Program-made: the position numbers and the translations under genes
DNA from: an uncultured Austwickia sp.
Lineage (GTDB): Bacteria > Actinomycetota > Actinomycetes > Actinomycetales > Dermatophilaceae
DNA length: 43,407 nucleotides
Direction: 5' to 3'
Assembly: GCA_934678955.1 (NCBI GenBank)
Contig: CAKUSI010000003.1
Location: 1-43,407, forward strand
Shown here: positions 1-7,454 of the stretch, one piece after another
Position numbering within the stretch: position 1 is the first letter of the stretch
Layout: every line of letters begins with the position of its first letter
Notes under the pieces: model-generated
Database searches by the model: none
Told to the model about the DNA's origin: nothing
The model's input: only the letters and a program-made list of their open reading frames with translations

Positions 1-1
1 C

Positions 2-916
2 GTCGGCAGCGTCGTCGGCGACGTCATGGTGCGCGTCCCGAACATCCCCGACCGGGGAGGCGACGTCATGGGTACGGCGCTGCGCGCGCAGTCAGGCGGC
101 GGTTTCGTGGTGATGTCGGCGGCGTCGCGCCTCGGGTTGCCGGCCGCCGTCGCGGGCCGCCTCGGGACGGGGCCCATCGCGACCATGATCGCGAATCGCC
201 TGCGCAACGAAGGGCTGGAGATTCTGTTGCCGCTCGTCGAGGGGGAGCAGGGGCTGGCCTTCGGGATGGTCGAGCCGGACGGGGAGCGCACGTTCGTGAC
301 CGCGCCCGGCGTCGAATCAGAACTCACGCGCGCCGAACTCGACTCTGTCCGCGTGGGGCCGGACGACGCGATCGTGGTGTCGGGCTACGACCTGCTCTAC
401 CCGAGTGCGGGACCCGCGATCATGTCGTGGGTGCAGGAGCTGCCGGCGGAGGCCCTGCTCTTCTTCGACCCGGGCCCGTTGGTCGCGGAGATCCCCGAGA
501 AGCTGCTGGATCTCGCGTTCGCGCGCGCGGATGTGCTCGGCCTGAACCGCCGGGAGGTCTCGCTGTTGACCGGTATCGGACCCGACGGGGGCGAGCAGCG
601 GGCCAAGGACTGGATTTTTGGCGAGCTGAAGCAGGAAGACGTCGTCGTCCTGGTCCGGGAGGGCGAAGCCGGCAGCCGGCTGTGCCGCCGAGGCGGAGTC
701 GTCGTGGAGTTCCCCGCCCCGGCAGGGGAGGTCGTGGACACGACGGGGGCGGGCGACGTCCATACAGGCGCTTTCCTGGCCGAGCTGGCACGGGGCGCCG
801 ACGTGGTCGAGGCCGCCCGGGTGGCCACCATCGCGGCCAGCATGTCGGTGCGCGAGCCGGTCTCGGCCGGCGGGCCGACCCGTGCGGCGTTGGACGCCTT
901 CATGGCGGCTCTCTGA
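2..916 (+). CDS. PfkB-family sugar/nucleoside kinase (5' end cut by window)
   Basis: ATP-dependent phosphorylation of a sugar or nucleoside by the ribokinase (PfkB) fold; the substrate cannot be told from sequence. The frame is open from base 2 and reads GSVVGDVMVRVPNIPDRGGD, a typical PfkB beginning in which only the start codon and a few residues are missing. An internal ATG at 26 is not the start. The C-terminal PfkB signature DTTGAGD (about 737-757) carries the catalytic Asp; a GGF-like stretch follows but is degenerate (VHTGAF). The last codons run into a 19-bp tandem repeat that carries the stop. The next gene is convergent. Family call is firm, substrate unknown. Confidence 0.85.
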   Translation, partial: VGSVVGDVMVRVPNIPDRGGDVMGTALRAQSGGGFVVMSAASRLGLPAAVAGRLGTGPIATMIANRLRNEGLEILLPLVEGEQGLAFGMVEPDGERTFVTAPGVESELTRAELDSVRVGPDDAIVVSGYDLLYPSAGPAIMSWVQELPAEALLFFDPGPLVAEIPEKLLDLAFARADVLGLNRREVSLLTGIGPDGGEQRAKDWIFGELKQEDVVVLVREGEAGSRLCRRGGVVVEFPAPAGEVVDTTGAGDVHTGAFLAELARGADVVEAARVATIAASMSVREPVSAGGPTRAALDAFMAAL

Positions 917-960
917 ACTGCCGGCGGCTCTCTGAACTGCTGGCGGCTCTCTGAACTGCT
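904..960. repeat. 19-bp tandem repeat (3 copies) containing the kinase stop codon
   Basis: Three copies of ggcggctctctgaactgc plus one variable base at 904, 923 and 942, then a decayed start of a fourth. The first copy is the 3' end of the kinase reading frame and includes its TGA, so the later copies look like duplications of a gene end into the spacer. Confidence 0.9.
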
Positions 961-968
961 GACGGCCC

Positions 969-1499
969 TCAGCAGCTGGTAGGTGTCGGGGCGCTCGTGG
1001 CCGTGCCGACGGCGGTGAATCCATCGCCCACGGCGACGTCGACCATCTCCCCGCCGCGGCCGTCGTCGACCAGCACGGCCCCGGGGAAACGGAGAGCCAA
1101 CGTCTGTGCCTTCGCGGAACCGGCGGTCCCGTAGCGGATCTCGGCCACCCCCGCGACCTGCTTGTTGAGGGGGTCGTTCTCCACCTGGGCGACCACGAAG
1201 CCCTGCTGCCGCAGGCTGCGCGCGGTCGTGCCCGCGAGGCCCGCGCGAGCGGTGCTGTTGTAGACGTTGACAGTGACGTCGGAGACCGGGGGCAGGCTGG
1301 GAGCGGTGCAGGAGGGCGTGGTGCTGGTGGCTTGCGGCTCACCGCTGGATGACGAGGGCAGCCAACCTTGGACGGCGGCGAACGCGATGAGGAACGCGAC
1401 CAGCAGGAACCCGCCGAGGCCGCCGAGGATCGCGATGGACCGCCGCCGCTGACGGTCGGTCTCCGCCAGGAGGCTTCGCGAATCGAGCTCGTCGGACAT
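969..1499 (-). CDS. LytR C-terminal-domain membrane protein
   Basis: 176 residues. A short cytoplasmic head (MSDELDSRSLLAETDRQRRR) is followed by one hydrophobic segment at about residues 25-46 (AILGGLGGFLLVAFLIAFAA), a Ser/Thr linker, and a LytR_C domain at about 70-165 with the typical VNVYNSTARAGLA opening. LytR_C domains occur as single-pass extracytoplasmic proteins or fused to LCP enzymes in actinobacteria; their exact role in envelope assembly is not settled. No LCP catalytic domain is present. The ATG at 1499 follows a GGGGAGATGAGGA ribosome site. It converges on the upstream kinase and is followed at the right by a repeat-rich spacer. Confidence 0.85.
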   Translation of the reverse strand: MSDELDSRSLLAETDRQRRRSIAILGGLGGFLLVAFLIAFAAVQGWLPSSSSGEPQATSTTPSCTAPSLPPVSDVTVNVYNSTARAGLAGTTARSLRQQGFVVAQVENDPLNKQVAGVAEIRYGTAGSAKAQTLALRFPGAVLVDDGRGGEMVDVAVGDGFTAVGTATSAPTPTSC

Positions 1500-1893
1500 T
1501 CCTCATCTCCCCGGAAGTCTGGGCCGCCGGGGCCCCTACATCGGCTTGCGTTTTCGGCTTCGCCCCTCGTCCCCCGCTGGTCGGTCGGCGCGCCCTCACC
1601 TTACGTAATCCTAGTCGCGGGATGGGCGCAGGACGGGACGACGGGCCGCCGCGTCGCGGTCGGAACCGTCAGCTTCACGATTGCGACTCCCCGCCATCGA
1701 CCGTCCGCGAAGGTGTTCTGCGCGAAAGCTTTCCCCCATGATCGCCCTCGTGGCGATCACTGGTCTTCGCGATCACTGATCCCCCGTGATCGCGATCTCC
1801 CCCGCGTACGCGTGGGTCCCCCTTGCCCGCGTACTGTCCCCCGCCTCGCGTCGAACGGAACGCTCGACGCGATGCCGTGCGGCTCGAGATGGC
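1500..1893. other. Intergenic region with a GATCGC-rich hairpin
   Basis: About 394 bp with no convincing reading frame; both flanking genes are on the minus strand. The right part repeats GATCGC/GCGATC words. The left part holds TAGGAT at about 1612 on the minus strand, a possible -10 for the LytR_C gene, which is weak evidence on its own. Confidence 0.5.
1768..1794 (-). terminator. Perfect 9-bp hairpin downstream of the 1894-2376 gene
   Basis: CGCGATCAC, a 9-base loop, then GTGATCGCG. It lies about 100 bp past the stop of the minus-strand gene. There is no U-tract, so it may be a factor-assisted terminator or simply a dyad. Confidence 0.45.
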
Positions 1894-2376
1894 TCAGGAG
1901 CCGACGGCCGCGCTGCCCTTCGACGCGTCGTGTGATGGACGACGGTCCGCCGAGGAGAGGGTGTCCTCGCCCGTCAGGCGGGCCGTGGACCGGGCGCCAG
2001 GCTTGCCGGACGTGGGCGCGCCGGATTGGGATGCGCCGGCCTGTGCCATGACCTGCGGCTTTCCGGTGCCGGCCATCTTGGCGTCCAGGTCGAGGACGCG
2101 CGCGTGCAGCGCGGGTCGCCCGGCGAGTGCCGCGCGTAGGGCCCGGTGCAGGCCGTCCTCCAAGTAGAGCCGGCCCTTCCATCGGACTACGTGGGCGAAG
2201 ATGTCGCCGTAGAACGTACTGTCGTCGGCCAGGAGCAGTCCGAGGTCCAGTTGGCTACGCGTAGTAGTCAGTTCGTCCAGGCGCACCATGGTTGGCGGTA
2301 CATCGGACCACACGCTTCCCTCCCGCACCGCCTCGGCGGGATAGGGTCGCTCATCTCTGACTGCTTGAAAAATCAC
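1894..2376 (-). CDS. Conserved actinobacterial hypothetical protein
   Basis: 160 residues from a GTG start (IFQAVRDERPYP). The first 100 residues resemble a short family commonly found near LytR_C genes in actinobacteria, with the features LDELTTTRSQLDL, DDSTFYGDIF and LYLEDGLHRALRAAL. The family has no established function; the VLDGxHR-like pattern recalls ParB/Srx-type nucleotide-binding folds, but that is speculation. Residues 105-160 are low-complexity (Ala, Ser, Gly) and probably disordered, longer than in typical members as I remember them. Divergent from the DUF853 gene, so the spacer 2377-2594 holds both promoters. Confidence 0.7.
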   Translation of the reverse strand: MIFQAVRDERPYPAEAVREGSVWSDVPPTMVRLDELTTTRSQLDLGLLLADDSTFYGDIFAHVVRWKGRLYLEDGLHRALRAALAGRPALHARVLDLDAKMAGTGKPQVMAQAGASQSGAPTSGKPGARSTARLTGEDTLSSADRRPSHDASKGSAAVGS

Positions 2377-2482
2377 GCACCCAGCTTAGCCGAGCGGTTC
2401 CTAAAAAGTCCTGACCGAAACATTAACGTTGCATGGATCCGTTCTTGCCACCCGTGTGCTATATGTCACCGTTTGGTCCGGG

Positions 2483-2488
2483 TATACT
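2483..2488 (+). promoter_or_regulatory. Candidate -10 box (TATACT)
   Basis: The AT-richest patch of the divergent spacer contains GGGTATACTGA. No good -35 is visible at 17 bp. If used, it gives a leader of about 100 nt before the GTG at 2595. A second candidate lies closer to the gene. Confidence 0.35.
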
Positions 2489-2558
2489 GACCCATGGTCG
2501 GCACGCCGCTGGTCAGGCGGCGGCTCGCCCACATCTGAAGGGTCACACGGTCGGCGTA

Positions 2559-2587
2559 CTGACGCACCCCTTGACGCTCGGTACGCT
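2559..2587 (+). promoter_or_regulatory. Candidate leaderless promoter of the DUF853 gene
   Basis: CTGACG (2559-2564), a 17-bp spacer and TACGCT (2582-2587) end 7 nt before the GTG at 2595, which would place transcription initiation on the start codon. No Shine-Dalgarno precedes this GTG. Confidence 0.4.
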
Positions 2588-2594
2588 CCGAAAC

Positions 2595-4235
2595 GTGACA
2601 GACACCACGGCTCAGCTCGAGGCGATCCGCGCGGGATACGCCTTCACCGGACCCGCCATGCAACTGGGAGCGGCGGTCAGCGACGGAGGGGCGGCGCACG
2701 CGGACGCGCCGGTGAACCTGCCTCTGTCGGTCATGAATCGGCACGGCCTGGTGGCCGGCGCGACCGGCACCGGCAAGACGAAAACGCTGCAGCTGATGGC
2801 CGAGCAGCTCTCGGCAGGCGGCGTACCGGTCTTCCTCGCGGACATCAAGGGCGACCTGTCGGGACTCGCCGCGCCCGGCGAGGACTCCGAGCGGACCCGG
2901 GCCCGGGCCACTGACGTCGGACAGGACTGGCAGGGCACGGGATTCCCGATCGAGTTCTACAGTTTGGGCGGCCAGGGGCCGGGCGTGCCCATCCGGGCCA
3001 CGATCACGGCGTTCGGGCCGCAGTTGCTGGCCAAGGTCATGGACCTCAACGACACGCAGACATCCAGCCTGGGCCTGGTCTTCCACTACGCCGACAAACG
3101 GGGTCTGCCGCTGCTGGACATCAAGGATCTGCGCGCGGTCGTCCAGCACCTCACCTCCGACGAGGGCAAGGCGGACCTGAAGGAACTGGGCGGCTTGTCG
3201 GCCGCGACGGCCGGCGTGATCCTGCGCGAGCTGATCACGTTCTCCGACCAGGGCGGCGACGTGTTCTTCGGGGAGCCGGAGTTCGACACCAGCGACCTGC
3301 TGCGCGTCGCCGGCCCCGGCGACCAGGAGGGTCGCGGGATGATCTCCTGCCTGGAGCTGGCCGCCGTCCAGAGCCGCCCCAAGCTCTTCTCCACGTTCCT
3401 GATGTGGCTGCTCGCGGACCTCTTCCAGGACCTTCCCGAGGTCGGCGACCTCGAGAAGCCGAAGCTGGTGTTCTTCTTCGACGAGGCGCACCTGCTGTTC
3501 AACGGCGCGAACAAAGCGTTCCTGGAGTCGATCGAGCAGACGGTACGGCTCATCCGCTCCAAGGGGATCGGCATCTTCTTCGTCACCCAGACCTCGAAGG
3601 ATGTGCCCGCGAGCGTCCTTGCACAGCTGGGCAATCGGGTCCAGCACGCGCTGCGAGCGTTCACCCCGGAGGACGCGAAGGCGCTCAAGGCGACGGTGTC
3701 GACGTTTCCGAAGAGCGAGTACGACCTGGAGGAGCTACTGACCCAACTCGGCACGGGCGAGGCCGTGGTCACGGTCCTGTCCGAGCGCGGGGCGCCCACG
3801 CCGGTGGCCTGGACCCGGATGCGGGCGCCGCAGTCGCTGATGGCCCCGATCGAGGCCGGGGCGATGGAGCAGGCGGTGAATTACTCGCCGCTGATCGAGC
3901 GGTACAAGGAGGTCGTGGACCGGGAGAGCGCATACGAGATGCTGGCCGCCCGCGTCCAGGGCGCGGGGCAGGACGGCGAGCCTGGCGGTCAGGGGTCTGG
4001 CGGTCAGGGCTCTGGCGGGCAGGTCGGTGGCGGATCGGCGGACGCGCCGCAGGACCAGGCGGGCGACTCCCGGCCGGCCGGGCGATCCCGTGCGCGGGCG
4101 CCCAAGGAGGAGCCGGGCATGCTGCAGCAGGTGGTGGAGTCGACCGCGTTCAAGTCGATGCTTCGCTCCGCGGGGACCGTGATCGGCCGGGAGGTGACCC
4201 GCAGCGTCTTCGGGACCGCGCGACGGCGGCGCTGA
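2595..4235 (+). CDS. DUF853 / HerA-like ATPase
   Basis: 546 residues. P-loop NTPase of the DUF853 (HerA-helicase C-terminal-like) family: Walker A GATGTGKT near residue 59, Walker B KLVFFFDEAHLLF near 293, and an arginine/sensor-like stretch GIGIFFVTQTSKDVP after it. Family members are hexameric DNA-translocase relatives; the cellular task in actinobacteria is not established. The start is set at the GTG of VTDTTAQLEAI because the family begins shortly before the AGYAFTGPAMQLG block; an in-frame ATG at 2433 would add 54 unrelated residues. A Gly/Gln/Ser-rich stretch near 460-490 (GGQGSGGQGSGGQ) separates the ATPase from a conserved tail ending in a basic run. Confidence 0.88.
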   Translation: MTDTTAQLEAIRAGYAFTGPAMQLGAAVSDGGAAHADAPVNLPLSVMNRHGLVAGATGTGKTKTLQLMAEQLSAGGVPVFLADIKGDLSGLAAPGEDSERTRARATDVGQDWQGTGFPIEFYSLGGQGPGVPIRATITAFGPQLLAKVMDLNDTQTSSLGLVFHYADKRGLPLLDIKDLRAVVQHLTSDEGKADLKELGGLSAATAGVILRELITFSDQGGDVFFGEPEFDTSDLLRVAGPGDQEGRGMISCLELAAVQSRPKLFSTFLMWLLADLFQDLPEVGDLEKPKLVFFFDEAHLLFNGANKAFLESIEQTVRLIRSKGIGIFFVTQTSKDVPASVLAQLGNRVQHALRAFTPEDAKALKATVSTFPKSEYDLEELLTQLGTGEAVVTVLSERGAPTPVAWTRMRAPQSLMAPIEAGAMEQAVNYSPLIERYKEVVDRESAYEMLAARVQGAGQDGEPGGQGSGGQGSGGQVGGGSADAPQDQAGDSRPAGRSRARAPKEEPGMLQQVVESTAFKSMLRSAGTVIGREVTRSVFGTARRRR

Positions 4236-4272
4236 TCCAGGTCGTGGGGCGCATGCCTGGGAGAGTGGCCGC

Positions 4273-5277
4273 ATGGCTGAGGGAGTGACGCCGTGCGCCG
4301 ATGGGGAGGGTATGTCCCCCTCACCGAACCGCGACGTCCTGGCGATCAGCGTCGGTGCCGGCGGAATCCGTGCCCGCCGCACGGGACTCGACGTCGACGC
4401 GCCCGACTCCACCGTGGAGATCCCGCGCCCCGTCGTCGATGAGGTCGCGCCTCCCGCCGAGCAGGTAGTCGGACTTGTGGCCGAGCTCGGCGCGCTGACG
4501 CAGCGGGATGGCCGGCCGCCGGAGGCGGTGGTCGCGGCGGTGCCGGAGGGTTGGTACGAGGCCGCGCCCGGCCTGCTCAGCGGTCTGCGCGTCGCGATGC
4601 CAGGCGCGCGATGCGCGGTCGTGGCGACGGCGTACGCCGCGCTGGTCGGGGCACATGGGGGCGTGAAGCCGGGAATCTGCCTGGACGTCGGCGCGGAGGC
4701 GTCCGTCGTGGCGACGGACTCGGAAGGGCTCTGGTTTCGGGGCGACGGCTGGGGGCCGCTGTTGGGCTCGCGCGGCTCCGGGGCCTGGCTGGGTGCGCAG
4801 GGGTTGGCCGCCGGATTGCGGTGGCGCGACGGTGTGCCCGACGGCTCGGAGGCGCTGCTGGTCGCCGGTCGCGCCGCGTTCGGCCCGGAGGAGGGCTGGC
4901 CGGCGCTGGTCGCCGGACGCGATGCCGCGACGGCGCTGACGACGTTTGCCCCCGCGGTGTGCGAGGTGGCGCGGGAGGATCCCCTCGCGCGGGCCATCGT
5001 TGAGGCCGCCGCGGAGCACCTGGCCGACACTGTGCAACCCGTGCGGGATCTGCTGCCGGGGGCGCCGGTCGCGGTGGTGGGTGGGCTGCTCTACCTGGAC
5101 GCGATGCGTGTGGCGATCGCCTCCGCGTTCGGCAAGCGCCGAATCGTTCTGGTGCCGGCGCTCGGTGGTGCGCTGGAGGGGGCCCGGTTGGTCGGCGAAC
5201 ACCTGCTGTCCGGTGGGGGGTTGCCTCACCGGCCGCCCTTCGTGGTCCTGGACCACCGGGGAGAACTGCCCACCTGA
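4273..5277 (+). CDS. BadF/BadG-type ATPase, N-acetylglucosamine-kinase-like
   Basis: 334 residues of the ASKHA (actin/hexokinase) fold. Members phosphorylate amino sugars such as GlcNAc or act as ATPase components. Visible marks are the phosphate-1 motif near residue 23 (AISVGAGGIRARR), LDVGAEASVVA (phosphate-2) and the GSRGSGAWLG signature near 170-180, followed by an adenosine-motif-like VAVVGGLLYLDAM. Note that the usual acidic residue after the phosphate-1 glycine (GxDGG) is not obvious: the string is SVGAGG, so activity is uncertain. The ATG at 4273 has GGGAGAG 8 nt upstream; a second ATG at 4312 is possible. Likely cotranscribed with the upstream ATPase gene (37-bp gap). Confidence 0.75.
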   Translation: MAEGVTPCADGEGMSPSPNRDVLAISVGAGGIRARRTGLDVDAPDSTVEIPRPVVDEVAPPAEQVVGLVAELGALTQRDGRPPEAVVAAVPEGWYEAAPGLLSGLRVAMPGARCAVVATAYAALVGAHGGVKPGICLDVGAEASVVATDSEGLWFRGDGWGPLLGSRGSGAWLGAQGLAAGLRWRDGVPDGSEALLVAGRAAFGPEEGWPALVAGRDAATALTTFAPAVCEVAREDPLARAIVEAAAEHLADTVQPVRDLLPGAPVAVVGGLLYLDAMRVAIASAFGKRRIVLVPALGGALEGARLVGEHLLSGGGLPHRPPFVVLDHRGELPT

Positions 5278-5393
5278 AGCGGTGGGATTCGGGTTCGGGA
5301 ATCGGGTTCGCTCGTCGTAGCCGGGCGCCGGGGAAGGACATCTCGTCCTTGCGCGAGACAACACCGCTCGCGGGCTGAGACGAGAAGGCCGGG

Positions 5394-5506
5394 ATGTTCC
5401 GACGGACCTACCCGATCGCGCATCTCGCTCCCTGAGATGGCCCTGAACAGGCGTTTTGTCATGTTGAAGAGCGACAAGAGGTGATCGAGTAGGTCGCTCG
5501 GAACAT
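5394..5506. mobile_element. 113-bp inverted-repeat element, copy 1 (MITE-like)
   Basis: Ends are inverted copies: GATCGAGTAGGTCGCTCGG then AACAT at the right, and its near-complement at the left, 21 of 24 positions matching. Read on the minus strand, it shares length, arm sequence and an ATGACAAA word at offset 45 with the element at 27709-27822. No transposase and no clear target duplication. It lies between a plus-strand gene end and a minus-strand tRNA. Confidence 0.7.
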
Positions 5507-5525
5507 TTGCACAGAAATGGCGGTG

Positions 5526-5661
5526 CCTGACCAGACATCACGTGATGTGGCAGGGCTGGCAATCGGGGCGGCGAAGGGCCCGGTGCCGGCGGTCCCTGAC
5601 CGGACTCCCGTGATGTGGCAGTGCTAGTGACCCGGAACGGCGAAGGGCCCCGTGCCGTCGC
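5526..5661. repeat. 68-bp direct duplication ending in a terminator-like sequence
   Basis: Two imperfect copies start at 5526 and 5594. Both contain CCTGACC, GTGATGTGGCAG and GCGAAGGGCCC in the same order. The second copy supplies the left arm of the hairpin next to the tRNA gene. Confidence 0.75.
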
Positions 5662-5676
5662 CGGTCGGGGCCCTTC
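5642..5676 (-). terminator. Terminator-like hairpin downstream of tRNA-Ser
   Basis: GAAGGGCCCCG (5642-5652) pairs perfectly with CGGGGCCCTTC (5666-5676). It starts 7 nt past the encoded CCA of the tRNA. There is no U-tract. Confidence 0.65.
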
Positions 5677-5682
5677 ATCGCG

Positions 5683-5772
5683 TGGCGGAGGATGCGGGAT
5701 TTGAACCCGCGAGGGGTTTCATCCCCAACACGATTTCCAATCGTGCGCACTAGGCCGCTATGCGAATCCTCC
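5683..5772 (-). tRNA. tRNA-Ser(GGA)
   Basis: Acceptor arms GGAGGAT / ATCCTCC close the molecule, the discriminator is G, and CCA is encoded at 5683-5685. The anticodon loop TTGGAAA carries GGA (complement of 5736-5738), reading UCC/UCU serine codons. The long variable arm and the T-loop GTTCAAATC are as expected for a class II tRNA. Confidence 0.96.
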
Positions 5773-5993
5773 ACCGTGCAGGGTACCGGAGCCTGCCTCG
5801 CCTGCTCAAACCCCGCTCCAGGGCAGCGTTGTCGGCCAGGGGGTGCCGGACCGCGTCCGGCATCTGAGCGAATCCGTCTCGCCGTGCGGTCGATGCGTCC
5901 GCCCGGCGGCGGGCGAGACCGTCGTGAGGTCGCGTCGCCACGACCATCCCACGGCGCGGCGATGCGCCGGTGGACCTGGTCTAGAGTGGGTAT

Positions 5994-6083
5994 CGGCCCC
6001 CCGTGTGGTGGTACCTCTCCGAACTCCCCCAGGGCAGGAATGCAGCAAGGGTAGGTGAGCTCTTCCAGGTACGCGGGGGGTCC
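5994..6083 (+). ncRNA. ffs: Signal recognition particle RNA (bacterial small type, 4.5S)
   Basis: The universally conserved SRP loop is readable as AGGGCAGGAATGCAGCAAGG followed by GTAGGTGAGCTC, matching the GGAA tetraloop and asymmetric-loop region bound by Ffh. The ends pair: GGCCCCCCGTG near 5995 with GCGGGGGGTCC near 6073-6083, and GGTACCT with AGGTAC inside. About 90 nt, the usual length for small bacterial SRP RNA. Exact ends are estimates. The spacer to the tRNA gene (5773-5993) shows nothing else I can support. Confidence 0.9.
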
Positions 6084-6430
6084 TGCATGCCCGCGCGGAG
6101 ACGGCGTCGGCACCGTGGCGTGACGGACACCGTGGCATGACGAGCGAGATCCCGGAATCGCGGATGGGGGCCCAGAACCGCGCATGGGGTCCCGTGGATC
6201 GCCGGGACCTCATCGGCGGGAGCGGGACCTCATCGGCGGGAGCGGGACCTCATCGGCGGGAGCGGGACCTCATCGGCGGGAGCGGGCCACCGTCGGGCAA
6301 TGAAGGCCGTAGGGAGTGGGACCTCATCGGCGGGAGGGGGCTGTCGTCCGTGTGGTGGAACGGTCGCCGTACGCCACGTGGGCGCTCCGAGACGCCGTAC
6401 GCCGCTCTGATCCGCCGGACGCAAGCGACT
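6084..6430. other. Repeat-rich non-coding spacer
   Basis: About 347 bp between ffs and the response-regulator gene. It holds a short doublet (caccgtggc[g/a]tgacg near 6111 and 6129), the 20-bp tandem array below and its stray copy at 6318. Open frames across it are a by-product of high GC content and the repeats. No promoter or RNA gene could be recognised. Confidence 0.6.
6204..6283. repeat. 20-bp perfect tandem repeat, 4 copies
   Basis: Unit gggacctcatcggcgggagc at 6204, 6224, 6244 and 6264. A separate copy with one change lies at 6318-6337, 34 bp after the array. Copies are identical, which suggests recent expansion. Confidence 0.95.
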
Positions 6431-7249
6431 TCAGCTGCTGGCCGCTTGCAGGAACGGCCGGGCCGGGGGTTCGGCGTCGGCGCGAAGCCGGTACCCCACG
6501 CCTCTGACGGCTTCCACGATCGAGGGGCCGCCCGCGGTCACGATCTTGCGCCGCAGCCTGCTCACATGCACCTCGATCAGGTGGTCGTCACCCGGCCAGT
6601 CGCCCCAGATGGCGCGGACGATCTCAGCCCGGGGCAGCACCCGGTCGCGCGCGGACAGCAGAAGGCGCAGCAGCTCGAACTCCGTGCGGGTGAGGTGGAT
6701 CTCCTGCCGCGCGACGAACGCGCGCCGGGTGTCGACATCGATGGAGACCATCCCGGCGGACAACACGCTGCTGATCGGGGTGGCTTGAGCGGCGACGGCC
6801 GGCGAAACCGGGCGGATGTCCGCCTCGACGACGGCAGCATCGGGGTCGGATCGACCGCCGGTTGCGCCTCCCCAGACCAAGCGCGCGCGACGGGCCAGGG
6901 AGGTGAGGCGCGCGGCCAGGGCGCGCGACGGGGAGGGCCACACGACGAAGTCGTCGGCGCCGGCGGCGAAAGCGGCCACCTCGGCGAGCTCGTCCGGGAC
7001 GGGAGACAGAACCACGATCGGGATGTGCCGCAGGACGCGACCGAGGGCGGCGGTCGGGTTGCCCGGCAGGCGTCGGTCGAGGACGGCGACGCCCGGAGCG
7101 TGGGATGCGCACGCGGCGCGGGCGGCGGTCACGTCCGCCGTCGCGACGCAGTGCACGCCGTGCTCGCGGAGGGCAGCGGTCACGCGGCGCCGGGTCGTCG
7201 GATCCGGGGACACCACTAGGACCGTTGTACGCAATCCGCCCACCCCCAC
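6431..7249 (-). CDS. OmpR/PhoB-type response regulator with atypical receiver
   Basis: 272 residues. N-terminal receiver-like domain (about 8-125) and a C-terminal winged-helix DNA-binding domain (about 170-262) with TRTEFELLRLLLSARDRVLPRAEI and the recognition region IEVHVSRLRRKI, VRGVGYRL. The receiver keeps the phospho-acceptor-like Asp in VLDRRLPG but has only one acidic residue in the N-terminal pocket (VVSPDP). The position of the invariant Lys (usual KP) is Trp-Pro (VVWPSPSRA). Phosphorylation control is therefore doubtful. No histidine kinase gene is adjacent. The GTG at 7249 is used; GTG 7243 is an alternative, and neither has a strong ribosome site. Divergent from dnaX. Confidence 0.85.
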   Translation of the reverse strand: MGVGGLRTTVLVVSPDPTTRRRVTAALREHGVHCVATADVTAARAACASHAPGVAVLDRRLPGNPTAALGRVLRHIPIVVLSPVPDELAEVAAFAAGADDFVVWPSPSRALAARLTSLARRARLVWGGATGGRSDPDAAVVEADIRPVSPAVAAQATPISSVLSAGMVSIDVDTRRAFVARQEIHLTRTEFELLRLLLSARDRVLPRAEIVRAIWGDWPGDDHLIEVHVSRLRRKIVTAGGPSIVEAVRGVGYRLRADAEPPARPFLQAASS

Positions 7250-7441
7250 TGCTGCTCAACGGTATTCACCGTCGCACGCGCGACTTAGGGAGTTCCCGTG
7301 AGCCAAGCGTGAGATTCTGCTCCGCAGCCTAGAGCCGGACGACCGTCCAGGGAAGACCCCGACGCATTTCAGCCTGTGCGCAGGCTCGTATGCAAGTCGG
7401 CGCGGCGCTCCGCTCGGGCGTTGGCTGTCGGTGGGGGCCGT

Positions 7442-7447
7442 TAGGGT
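7442..7447 (+). promoter_or_regulatory. -10-like TAGGGT, 7 nt before the dnaX GTG
   Basis: TAGGGT-N7-GTG puts the predicted transcription start on the start codon, as in leaderless actinobacterial mRNAs. A TTGGCT with a short 15-bp spacer is the only -35 candidate. Confidence 0.45.
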
Positions 7448-7454
7448 CTGGAGC

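Noticed and set aside
2433..2594. Upstream ATG as start of the DUF853 ATPase
   Set aside because: The added 54 residues show no family similarity and cross the likely promoter region; the GTG at 2595 fits better.
3404..4288. Alternative plus frame inside the DUF853 gene and similar Arg/Pro/Gly-rich frames elsewhere
   Set aside because: Shadow frames of GC-rich genes; no motifs, no start signals.
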